NCBI GenBank assembly: GCA_902773305.1
Contig: CACYEB010000097.1
Span: 1 to 9,993 of the forward strand
Reading direction: 5' to 3'
Source of the DNA: an uncultured Bacteroidia bacterium
GTDB taxonomy: Bacteria; Bacteroidota; Bacteroidia; Bacteroidales; UBA932
Length of the DNA stretch: 9,993 nt
Numbering within the stretch: position 1 is the stretch's first letter; the number at the start of each line of letters is the position of its first letter. Below, in pieces: positions 1-6,857 of the stretch. Under the pieces are notes generated by a model. The model saw only the letters and a list, made by a program, of their open reading frames with translations. It made no database searches and was not told the origin of the DNA. The position numbers and the translations under genes are program-made.

Positions 1-1
1 C

Positions 2-1378
2 GGAAAAGAGAGTTGGCATCCACGCTTCGAGTACTACGCATTCCAGCAGGTTGAGGTTTACGGGCTGGATGAGCTTCTGCCCGGCCAGATCGAAGCGCAG
101 GCGGTAAATTCCGACATCAGGCAGGCAACTTCGTTTGAATGTTCAAACGACCTGCTCAATTATATGGATAAAATCTGGCGCCGTACACAATTGGACAATA
201 TGCACGGCAACATCCCCACTGACACTCCTCACCGCGAGAGAATCGGTTATACGGGTGACGGCCAGGCTGTCGGCCCAACCGTTATGACCACTATGGACGC
301 CCGTGCCTTTTACTACAAGTGGATGCGCGATTTGCGCGAAGCCCAGAAGGAGGACGGATATGTATGCAATTCAGCCCCGTGGCAGCCTGAGGCAGGCGGC
401 GGAGTCGCTTTCGGCTCTGCGATGAACGTTATCCCTTACGAATTCTACTGGGAGTACGGAGACGTACGGGCTCTGGCCGAGTGCTACGACGCAATGGCAG
501 CCCACACCCGCTGGATGTTGAACTGGGTTGACCCCGTGACCAAAATAATGGAGAGCAGGACAGGGCGCTATTTTATGGATCTGGGAGAGTGGAACGCACC
601 GTGGGATATCCCTTCCAAGGCTTTGGTACATACATTCTTCCTCTGGAACTGCGCCCGTATTACCGCAGAGGCTGCCGAGACGCTGCACAAGGACGAAGAT
701 GCCGTTTATTTCGCCGCTTTACGCGATACCACGGCAGCGGCTTTCCACCGTTATTTCTTCGATCCTGAGACCAAATCGTACGGAAAGTGGGGAAGCAATA
801 TGTGGGCGCTGGTAATGGGAGGAACTTCAGAAGAGAGATTGCAACAGGCGCTTGATGCGCTGGTTGCCAATCTTGCCGAATGCGGCAATCATCTTCACGT
901 AGGTTTCGTCGGGTGGCGTTACCTTTGCGAGACCCTGATAAAATACGGTCGTGCCGACCTGGCGTGGGAAATCATCAACAAGCGTGACCAGCCAAGTATA
1001 GGATGGTGGATAGAACAGGGGGCAGTTACCTTCTGGGAGCAGTGGGACGGCGTATTCTCCCGAAATATTCCCTTTATGGGAGGAGGTATCAGATGGTTCT
1101 ACCGTGACCTGGCGGGTCTGGAACCTACGAGCCCAGGCTATCGTACATTTGAAATCAGGCCCACTGTGGTCGAAGGACTCGACTGGGTCAAGTTCCATAA
1201 GGATTCTCCCTACGGCCGCATAAACGTAGAGTGGAAAATCTCCCGCGGAGGATTGTTTACGCTCAGGTGCACTGTACCTCCAGGTACCACGGCCGCCGTG
1301 TATGTCCCCGACGGTGATACTGTCAGGGAAGAGACGCTCCCCTCAGGAAACCATACCTTGAAGGGAAAGATCAACTAA
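2..1378 (+). CDS. GH78 alpha-L-rhamnosidase, C-terminal part (5' end outside window)
   Basis: This would hydrolyse terminal alpha-L-rhamnose from plant, bacterial or host-diet glycans by an inverting mechanism. The reading frame is open from the first bases, and residues encoded before the first ATG at 164 align with the downstream paralogue, so the true start lies upstream of the window. The 458 visible residues cover the end of the middle beta domain, the (alpha/alpha)6 barrel and the C-terminal beta domain. The GH78 signature reads DTPHRERIGYTGDGQ, giving the acidic residues at fragment positions 74, 79 and 86 that match Asp567, Glu572 and Asp579 of Bacillus RhaB. The general-base Glu is in TFWEQW (fragment 346). 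The Cys usual in the DCPHRER motif is Thr here, which is not expected to be catalytic. The stop is 24 bp before the next GH78 gene, so the two are probably co-transcribed. The family is secure; exact substrate and linkage are not readable. Confidence 0.93.
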   Translation, partial: GKESWHPRFEYYAFQQVEVYGLDELLPGQIEAQAVNSDIRQATSFECSNDLLNYMDKIWRRTQLDNMHGNIPTDTPHRERIGYTGDGQAVGPTVMTTMDARAFYYKWMRDLREAQKEDGYVCNSAPWQPEAGGGVAFGSAMNVIPYEFYWEYGDVRALAECYDAMAAHTRWMLNWVDPVTKIMESRTGRYFMDLGEWNAPWDIPSKALVHTFFLWNCARITAEAAETLHKDEDAVYFAALRDTTAAAFHRYFFDPETKSYGKWGSNMWALVMGGTSEERLQQALDALVANLAECGNHLHVGFVGWRYLCETLIKYGRADLAWEIINKRDQPSIGWWIEQGAVTFWEQWDGVFSRNIPFMGGGIRWFYRDLAGLEPTSPGYRTFEIRPTVVEGLDWVKFHKDSPYGRINVEWKISRGGLFTLRCTVPPGTTAAVYVPDGDTVREETLPSGNHTLKGKIN

Positions 1379-1402
1379 AAGAATAACGATAACTTTGACT
1401 AT

Positions 1403-4036
1403 ATGATTAAAAGAATTCTTATCGCCTTTGCACTGTGCCTTCTGATGGCCGGTTGCAATACATCCAAGGGCCTGAAGCCCGTGAAACTCACCACGGAATA
1501 CAATCAGGATGCTTTTACCGATGAAACTTCACCCCGTTTTTCCTGGATCAATATCAGCAGCAGGAGAGGCGCTGCCCAGACCGCCTTCCATATCCGCGTT
1601 TTCAAGGACAGGGCAAAACCGGAGGAAGCATATTGGGATTCCGGCCTTGTGGAGGGGAGAGAATCGGTCCTTGTCCCGTACGGGGGAAAGGAGTTGGAGC
1701 CTTTTACTGATTACTACTGGCAGGTAGAGGTTTGCGATGAGAAAGGCAGTCAGTCCAACTGGAGTGATGTCTGCCGGTTCCATACCGGCTCGCTTGGCCG
1801 TGACCTGTGGCAATGCAGCTGGATAGGGGCCCCCTGGCAGGGAGAGGAATCGTATGACTACGACCGTAGCGAAGATGTGCAGCCCGCACCTCTGCTCCGT
1901 AAGGAGTTCGAGGTTACCAAGTCGGTGAAAACCGCCCGCTTTTACGGTACCGGCCTGGGATATTTTGAACTTTATGTAAACGGTACCAGGATGGGCGACG
2001 AGTATTTGGTTCCCAACCAGACCAACTACGGTTATCGTGAAAAATTGGAAGAGAGACTCATCCCGGTTCCCGACCCTTTCAACGGTTACAGCGTGGCTTA
2101 TGTGACTTACGACCTCAAGGATTTCATAGTGCAGGGACGCAACGCCGTTGGGGCGATTCTTGGCAACGGCTTCTATGACCTGGTGTTCCGCCGCTTTGTG
2201 ATGGGCTACGGCGTGCCCAAGTTCTTCGGTCAGATAGTTATCACTTATGAAGACGGCAGCTGCGACTTGATTGCCAGCGACACCTCCTGGAAAACAGCAA
2301 AGAGTGCGATCGTATTCGACCAGATGTATCTTGGAGAGAAATACGATGCGCGCCTGGAGCACGAAGGTTGGAGCAAACCCGGATACGACGATTCATCGTG
2401 GCAGGATGCTGTCCCCAAGAGGGCGCCTGAAGGTGACTTGGTGGCACAGTTCGGCCCCAGCGACCGCGTTACGGCGACATACAGCCCAGTCAGCATAGAG
2501 AAGATAGACAGTACCGGAGTTTTCAGGGTATCTTTCCCCGAAGAGATTTCGGGCTGGGTGGCCCTGAAGGACCTCAAACTCAGGGAGGGGCAGAATGTGA
2601 CGGTCGGCTATATCAACGAGTCGCTGCCAGCCTGCACCGTATACACCGCAAAAGGTAGCGGCAGTGAGTCATACCACCCCCGTTTCGAGTGGTATGTGTT
2701 CTCCCAGGTAGAGATTGCCGGCTTGGACGAGCTGGAACCTTCGCAGATAGAGGCTCAGGCTGTGAATTCTGACGTTGCACAGTCAACCCGCTTCGAGACC
2801 TCGAACACTCTGCTGAACACCATAGACAAGATCTGGCGCCGCAGTATGCTTGACAATATGCACGGCGGCGTCCCGACCGACTGCCCCCACCGTGAGCGCA
2901 TCGGCTATACCGGCGACGGACAGGCGGTAGGTGTCACCACTATGACGACGATGGCCGCCCAGTCGTTCTACAACAAGTGGATACGCGATATCAGGGAAGC
3001 CCAGAAACCGGACGGCTACGTGGCCAATTCAGCCCCCTGGCAACCTGAGGCTGGCGGTGGAATTCCCTGGGGCGCCTCTATCAACGTAATCCCGATGGAC
3101 TTCTACTGGCAGTATGGCGACATTAAGCAGCTTGCCGAGTGCTACAAGCCGATGCAGGAACAGACCAAATGGATGACCCGGTGGGTTGACCCCGAAACTG
3201 GCGTTATGGAGAGCCGTTCCGGTCACTATTTCAAGGATTTGGGCGAGTGGGTCCCGGCCTACGGCCTTCCATCCAATGCTCTTGTACATACCTGGTTCCT
3301 ATGGGCCTGCGCCGACAAGACCGCCGAAGCGGCCGGGATACTGGGCGATGAAGCCGGCCTTGAATATTTCAGCGCTTTGCGCGACCGTACCGCCGAAGCA
3401 TTCCACAAAGCCTTCTACAATCCCGAGACTGGCTCATACGGCAAGGATGGCAGTAATGTGTTCGCCCTGGCTATGGGAGTGCCCAAGGAGCGTGAACAGA
3501 AAGTCGTGGACGCACTGGTTGCAAATATCGCTGAGCACGACAATCACTTGCATACCGGATTCGTGGGATTCCGCTATCTGTGCGAAGTGCTGGTAAAATA
3601 CGGCCATGCCGACCTGGCATACGAAATAATCAACAAGCGTGACTATCCAAGTTTCGGCTGGTGGATAGAACAGGGGGCGACTGTAACCTGGGAGCAGTGG
3701 AACGGGGACTTTTCCCACAATCATCCGTTTATGGGGGGAGGTATCCTCTGGTTCTACCGCGACCTGGCCGGTCTTGAACCTACCACTGCCGGCTATCGCA
3801 CTTTTGAGATCCGTCCCACCGTGGTCAAGGGACTTGATTGGGTCAAATTCTATAAGGATACGCCTTACGGGCGCGTCAACATCGATTGGAAAGTGGCTGC
3901 AAACGGCGCTTTCACCCTAAAGTGCACGGTGCCTGTCGGCACCACCGCCAGCGTATATGTGCCAGACGGCGACAGCGTCCGCGAGGAGACTCTCTCCAGC
4001 GGCAGCTATACTCTCAAAGGAAAGGTAAACAGGTGA
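1403..4036 (+). CDS. GH78 alpha-L-rhamnosidase, predicted lipoprotein, complete
   Basis: An 877-residue inverting alpha-L-rhamnosidase. The N-terminus has a basic MIKR, a hydrophobic stretch and a lipobox-like LMAGC ending at Cys18, so it is predicted to be lipid-anchored. No acidic surface-export signal (K/D/E-rich) follows the Cys, so a periplasm-facing location is the simpler guess. Domains in order: an Ig/fibronectin-like domain (about 25-128), the rhamnosidase N-terminal carbohydrate-binding-like domain (about 165-340), the middle beta domain (about 355-455), the six-hairpin catalytic barrel (about 460-795) and the C-terminal beta domain (about 797-870). The motif PTDCPHRERIGYTGDGQ places Asp493, Glu498 and Asp505 where RhaB has Asp567/Glu572/Asp579; Glu764 in TWEQW is the expected general base. 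It is a close paralogue of the gene upstream, differing by one codon in length over the shared region. The ATG at 1403 is preceded by an A-rich leader, typical of Bacteroidota, and gives a proper signal peptide. Its stop overlaps the next gene. Confidence 0.95.
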   Translation: MIKRILIAFALCLLMAGCNTSKGLKPVKLTTEYNQDAFTDETSPRFSWINISSRRGAAQTAFHIRVFKDRAKPEEAYWDSGLVEGRESVLVPYGGKELEPFTDYYWQVEVCDEKGSQSNWSDVCRFHTGSLGRDLWQCSWIGAPWQGEESYDYDRSEDVQPAPLLRKEFEVTKSVKTARFYGTGLGYFELYVNGTRMGDEYLVPNQTNYGYREKLEERLIPVPDPFNGYSVAYVTYDLKDFIVQGRNAVGAILGNGFYDLVFRRFVMGYGVPKFFGQIVITYEDGSCDLIASDTSWKTAKSAIVFDQMYLGEKYDARLEHEGWSKPGYDDSSWQDAVPKRAPEGDLVAQFGPSDRVTATYSPVSIEKIDSTGVFRVSFPEEISGWVALKDLKLREGQNVTVGYINESLPACTVYTAKGSGSESYHPRFEWYVFSQVEIAGLDELEPSQIEAQAVNSDVAQSTRFETSNTLLNTIDKIWRRSMLDNMHGGVPTDCPHRERIGYTGDGQAVGVTTMTTMAAQSFYNKWIRDIREAQKPDGYVANSAPWQPEAGGGIPWGASINVIPMDFYWQYGDIKQLAECYKPMQEQTKWMTRWVDPETGVMESRSGHYFKDLGEWVPAYGLPSNALVHTWFLWACADKTAEAAGILGDEAGLEYFSALRDRTAEAFHKAFYNPETGSYGKDGSNVFALAMGVPKEREQKVVDALVANIAEHDNHLHTGFVGFRYLCEVLVKYGHADLAYEIINKRDYPSFGWWIEQGATVTWEQWNGDFSHNHPFMGGGILWFYRDLAGLEPTTAGYRTFEIRPTVVKGLDWVKFYKDTPYGRVNIDWKVAANGAFTLKCTVPVGTTASVYVPDGDSVREETLSSGSYTLKGKVNR

Positions 4037-4710
4037 GCGGGAACTTTCTGTCATACAATTTAGGAAAAGGGGTGGAGGCGTTCTCTTCTGGAAGAGATGC
4101 CTCCCTTCCTTATCCCGTGATCCAAGGTCATCAGGTCCACGAGTGCCGCGTGGCCGTCGTAGACAGGCCTGATATGACACGCGCACAGCTCGAGGGCTAC
4201 GATGCTTTTGTGACGGCGCTGGTTGGCGTGGCGGTAGGTGTCCGTACAGCCGACTGTGTGCCGGTTTTGTTGTATGATCCGGTTGCACGGGTTGTCGCAG
4301 CGGTTCACGCCGGATGGAAGGGGACGGTACTGCATATCAGCAGTGTAACCATCGAACTTATGGCATCCAGGTTTGGATGTTCACCGTCAGAAATGTGTGC
4401 GGCCATCGGTCCGGCCATAGGTCCCGACAGCTTCCAGGTAGGGGAGGAGGTTGTGGCCAGATTCGCCTCCACGGGCTTCCCTGTAGATACTATTGCATCT
4501 TTCAGGGGAGAGGGAGACGGCAGTCCGATGTCCGGTGGCTGGCATATTGACCTGATTGAAGCAAACCGCTTTTTATTGCTCGAGGCAGGCCTCAGACCCG
4601 GTAACATAACTCTCTGCGGGATAGACACCTTCACCAGCCCGGCCTGGTTCTCCGCCCGAAGGGAGGGCTCTGCCTGCGGCCGGAACATCAATTCTATACG
4701 GCTCCGATAG
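4033..4710 (+). CDS. pgeF: PgeF/YfiH-type (laccase-domain) purine nucleoside phosphorylase / peptidoglycan editing factor
   Basis: A 225-residue cytosolic protein of the DUF152/YfiH family, whose members phosphorolyse or deaminate purine nucleosides and, in E. coli PgeF, help exclude wrong residues from peptidoglycan precursors. The family metal site is intact: His36 in GHQVHE, Cys75 in TADCVP and His92 in AVHAGWKG; the AAIGPAIGP loop and the C-terminal SARREGSACGRNI motif are also present. The GTG at 4033 is chosen because it is in frame, overlaps the rhamnosidase stop as GTGA and follows AAAGGAAAGG (4016-4025) with 7 nt spacing, suggesting translational coupling. An in-frame ATG at 3886 exists but lies deep inside the rhamnosidase and adds non-homologous residues. 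The N-terminal part is short: there is little sequence between GVEAFSSGR and the QVH motif, where E. coli YfiH has a segment of several tens of residues. The family is secure; which activity it performs here is not. Confidence 0.9.
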   Translation: MSGNFLSYNLGKGVEAFSSGRDASLPYPVIQGHQVHECRVAVVDRPDMTRAQLEGYDAFVTALVGVAVGVRTADCVPVLLYDPVARVVAAVHAGWKGTVLHISSVTIELMASRFGCSPSEMCAAIGPAIGPDSFQVGEEVVARFASTGFPVDTIASFRGEGDGSPMSGGWHIDLIEANRFLLLEAGLRPGNITLCGIDTFTSPAWFSARREGSACGRNINSIRLR

Positions 4711-4720
4711 TCAGTCGAGC

Positions 4721-5299
4721 CTATCTCGGTGTAAATCCTGCGGAGACGGCGTCGGCAGTTGCACGGTCTTTGATTGCTGCCAGGATGCTCAGGGCGAACT
4801 CTGCGGCATAGCCCGGTCCGCGACCTGTGATTACGCGTCCGCAGGTGATGCTTCCCTTTGCCGTATGCTTGATGCCGGCATCGGCAAGAGTCTGCTCGAA
4901 GCCGTCGTAGCAGGTCATTTCACATCCTTTGAAAAGTCCGGTAAGTGAGGCAAGGACCACGGCGGGAGATGCGCAGATTGCTGCTACGGCGCCGCCGGCG
5001 TTATAGTGTTTGGCAAGACGTTCCATCAGGGGGTTGAATTCTGCCAGGTTCCTGGCACCGGGCATTCCGCCCGGGAAAATCATAAAGTCAGTGGCCGAAG
5101 CATCTTCGTGGGCGATTTCCTCGAAATCTTCCCAGCAAAGGTCGCTGATCAGCTGCAACCCGTGGGCACCTTCTACCAGCGAGTTGTCATAGATGGATAC
5201 GGTTTTTGCATCGATACCTCCGCGTCGCAGTATATCCAATGTGGCTATGGCTTCGACCTCTTCGAAACCGTCGGCCAGAAAAATAAAAGTTCCTTTCAT
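4721..5299 (-). CDS. DJ-1/PfpI (ThiJ/YajL-like) family protein
   Basis: A 192-residue cytosolic protein with the DJ-1/PfpI flavodoxin-like fold. The nucleophile-elbow motif AAICASPAVVL contains Cys109, equivalent to human DJ-1 Cys106. FLADGFEEVEA supplies Glu16, equivalent to DJ-1 Glu18, which lowers the Cys pKa. FPGGMPGARNL and GRGPGYAAEFALSI are also family hallmarks. Relatives have been reported as glyoxalases, chaperones or debated deglycases, mostly linked to carbonyl or oxidative stress; the precise activity cannot be chosen from sequence. Length is normal for the YajL/DJ-1 branch and no secretion signal is seen. It is convergent with pgeF (10 bp between stops) and divergent from the DUF1846 gene, with which it shares a 70-bp promoter region. 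Confidence 0.93.
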   Translation of the reverse strand: MKGTFIFLADGFEEVEAIATLDILRRGGIDAKTVSIYDNSLVEGAHGLQLISDLCWEDFEEIAHEDASATDFMIFPGGMPGARNLAEFNPLMERLAKHYNAGGAVAAICASPAVVLASLTGLFKGCEMTCYDGFEQTLADAGIKHTAKGSITCGRVITGRGPGYAAEFALSILAAIKDRATADAVSAGFTPR

Positions 5300-5320
5300 A
5301 AATCGTTGCTATATGTACAC

Positions 5321-5350
5321 CAAAGTTAAAAAAAATGCTACTTTTGCAAA
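5321..5350 (-). promoter_or_regulatory. Predicted Bacteroidota-type promoter for the DJ-1 family gene
   Basis: On the minus strand a TAACTTTG box (5328 down to 5321) matches the Bacteroidota -7 consensus TAnnTTTG. A TTTG (5350 down to 5347) lies upstream with an 18-nt spacer, close to the usual -33 arrangement. Transcription would begin near 5314, leaving a leader of about 15 nt before the ATG at 5299. The spacer contains an eight-T run. The assignment rests on consensus matching only. Confidence 0.6.
5339..5346 (+). promoter_or_regulatory. Predicted -7 box of the promoter for the DUF1846 gene
   Basis: TACTTTTG is an exact match to TAnnTTTG on the plus strand, 23 nt before the ATG at 5370. 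I see no TTTG or TTG at the usual distance upstream, so the -33 element is weak or absent. The box lies inside the spacer of the oppositely directed promoter, so the two promoters overlap. Confidence 0.5.
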
Positions 5351-5369
5351 ACCGCATTTCACATATACT

Positions 5370-6857
5370 ATGGACAAACTTGGTTTCGACAAGGATAAAT
5401 ACCTTGCAATACAGTCGAATAAAATCAAGGAGCGCATCGCTATGTTCGGCGACAAGCTTTATCTTGAATTTGGAGGCAAACTGTTCGACGACTACCATGC
5501 CAGCAGGGTGCTGCCCGGATTTGCTCCCGACAGCAAGATTACGATGCTGCTGCAAATGAAGGACGAAGCCGAGATTGTGGTGGTAATCAATGCCGCAGAC
5601 ATAGAGAAGAACAAAATCCGCGGCGATTTGGGCATCACTTACGACAATGACGTCCTGCGCCTGATTGACGCCTTCAGGGGCTATGGACTCTACGTGAGCA
5701 GTGTGGTGCTTACCCGCTTCGAGAACCAGGCCAACGCCATAGCATATCAGAAGAAACTCGAGGCCCTCGGACTCAAGGTTTACCGGCATTATCCCATTAT
5801 CGGATATCCGTCCAACCTCCCCTTGATAATCAGCGACGAAGGCTACGGCAAAAATGAGTTTGTAGTGACCAGCCGTCGCCTGGTGGTAGTCACGGCTCCC
5901 GGGCCCGGCAGCGGAAAGATGGCCACCTGCCTGAGCCAACTGTACCACGAGAACAAACGCGGAGTGAAGGCAGGCTATGCAAAATTTGAGACATTCCCGG
6001 TGTGGAGCCTGCCTCTGAAACACCCGGTGAATCTTGCCTACGAGGCGGCTACTGTCGATTTGAAGGATGTCAATATGATAGACCCCTATCATCTTGAGGC
6101 CTACGGCACAATTGCCGTGAATTATAACCGTGACGTTGAGATATTCCCGGTGCTGAACCAGATGCTCACTGAAATAATCGGAGAGTCACCCTACAAGTCG
6201 CCTACCGATATGGGCGTGAATATGATAGGAAGTTGCATCGTGGATGATGACGTGGTGTGCGACGCATCCCGCCGCGAGATTATCCGCCGCTACTATAATG
6301 TGGCCTGCCAGATAAGGGCTACGAACGGAGATGAGGAACAGCTCAATAAACTGGAGATGATTATGGAGCAGGCCAGGGTGGAACTCTCCAACCGCAAGGT
6401 GGCGGTGCTGGCAAACGAGGTGGCGGAACAGACCGGATTGCCCGCAGCGGCCATCGAGATGAACGACGGTACACTTCTCTCAGGCAAGACCAGCGAACTG
6501 CTGGGTGCCACAAGTGCAATGCTGCTCAACGCCCTGAAATATCTTGCCGGGATTCCCAAGGAGGTGAAGTTGATTTCGCCGCTGGTCATTGAGCCGATAT
6601 GCAGCCTGAAGACAGAGCATCTGGGGCATAAGAACCCGCGCCTTCACGTGAACGAGGTGCTGCTGGCTCTCTCGATATGCGCCCTGACCGATATCAACGC
6701 CCGCAACGCCCTGGAAAAGATAGACGAACTGCGCTGCTGCGAGGTTCACACCAGCGTGATACTCTCCGGCGTGGACATCTCCACTCTTCGTAAGTTGGGG
6801 GTAAATCTTACCAGCGATCCCCGTTACCAGACCAAGAAGCTCTATCACGCATCTTAG
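5370..6857 (+). CDS. DUF1846 (UPF0371) family protein of unknown function
   Basis: A 495-residue soluble protein recognised as DUF1846/UPF0371 from its highly conserved N-terminus (GFDKDKYL, then LYLEFGGKLFDDYHASRVLPGF at 30-51) and the KSPTDMGVNM stretch (276-285). No biochemical role is known to me for this family. Visible features: a glycine-rich TAPGPGSGKMATCLSQ loop at 175-190 that resembles, but does not exactly match, a Walker A motif; a conserved block with KFETFPVW and LKHPVNLAYEAATVDL (about 205-231); and a second small-residue stretch, LLSGKTSELLGA, at 369-380. There is no signal peptide or membrane segment. The ATG at 5370 is chosen because the conserved N-terminus starts there and a -7 promoter box lies 23 nt upstream; the frame stays open upstream to an ATG at 5193, but that would run antisense through the DJ-1 gene. 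The length is about that expected for the family. Its stop overlaps that of the convergent M28 gene. Confidence 0.92.
   Translation: MDKLGFDKDKYLAIQSNKIKERIAMFGDKLYLEFGGKLFDDYHASRVLPGFAPDSKITMLLQMKDEAEIVVVINAADIEKNKIRGDLGITYDNDVLRLIDAFRGYGLYVSSVVLTRFENQANAIAYQKKLEALGLKVYRHYPIIGYPSNLPLIISDEGYGKNEFVVTSRRLVVVTAPGPGSGKMATCLSQLYHENKRGVKAGYAKFETFPVWSLPLKHPVNLAYEAATVDLKDVNMIDPYHLEAYGTIAVNYNRDVEIFPVLNQMLTEIIGESPYKSPTDMGVNMIGSCIVDDDVVCDASRREIIRRYYNVACQIRATNGDEEQLNKLEMIMEQARVELSNRKVAVLANEVAEQTGLPAAAIEMNDGTLLSGKTSELLGATSAMLLNALKYLAGIPKEVKLISPLVIEPICSLKTEHLGHKNPRLHVNEVLLALSICALTDINARNALEKIDELRCCEVHTSVILSGVDISTLRKLGVNLTSDPRYQTKKLYHAS

Noticed and set aside
1390..1397. TAACTTTG matching the -7 promoter consensus between the two GH78 genes
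   Set aside because: No TTTG or TTG lies at a suitable distance upstream, and it would give almost no leader before the ATG at 1403; a chance match within a likely operon is simpler.
1529..2362. Minus-strand open frame of 277 codons opposite the second GH78 gene
   Set aside because: It is antisense to a well-supported rhamnosidase and has no recognisable motif.
3886..4032. Extended pgeF start at ATG 3886
   Set aside because: The added residues are out-of-frame translation of rhamnosidase coding sequence; the GTG at 4033 has a Shine-Dalgarno-like site and the stop overlap.
4704..4729. Imperfect hairpin (CCGATAG with CTATCTCGG) spanning the stops of pgeF and the DJ-1 gene, as a bidirectional terminator
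   Set aside because: The stem has a two-base bulge and a 10-base loop, and no T-run follows on either strand, so a terminator is not supported.
5193..5369. Extended DUF1846 start at ATG 5193
   Set aside because: It would run through the DJ-1 gene on the other strand and past the predicted promoter; conserved family sequence begins at 5370.
5187..6092. Minus-strand open frame of 301 codons opposite the DUF1846 gene
   Set aside because: It is antisense to a conserved protein and runs into the DJ-1 gene in another frame; no family resemblance.
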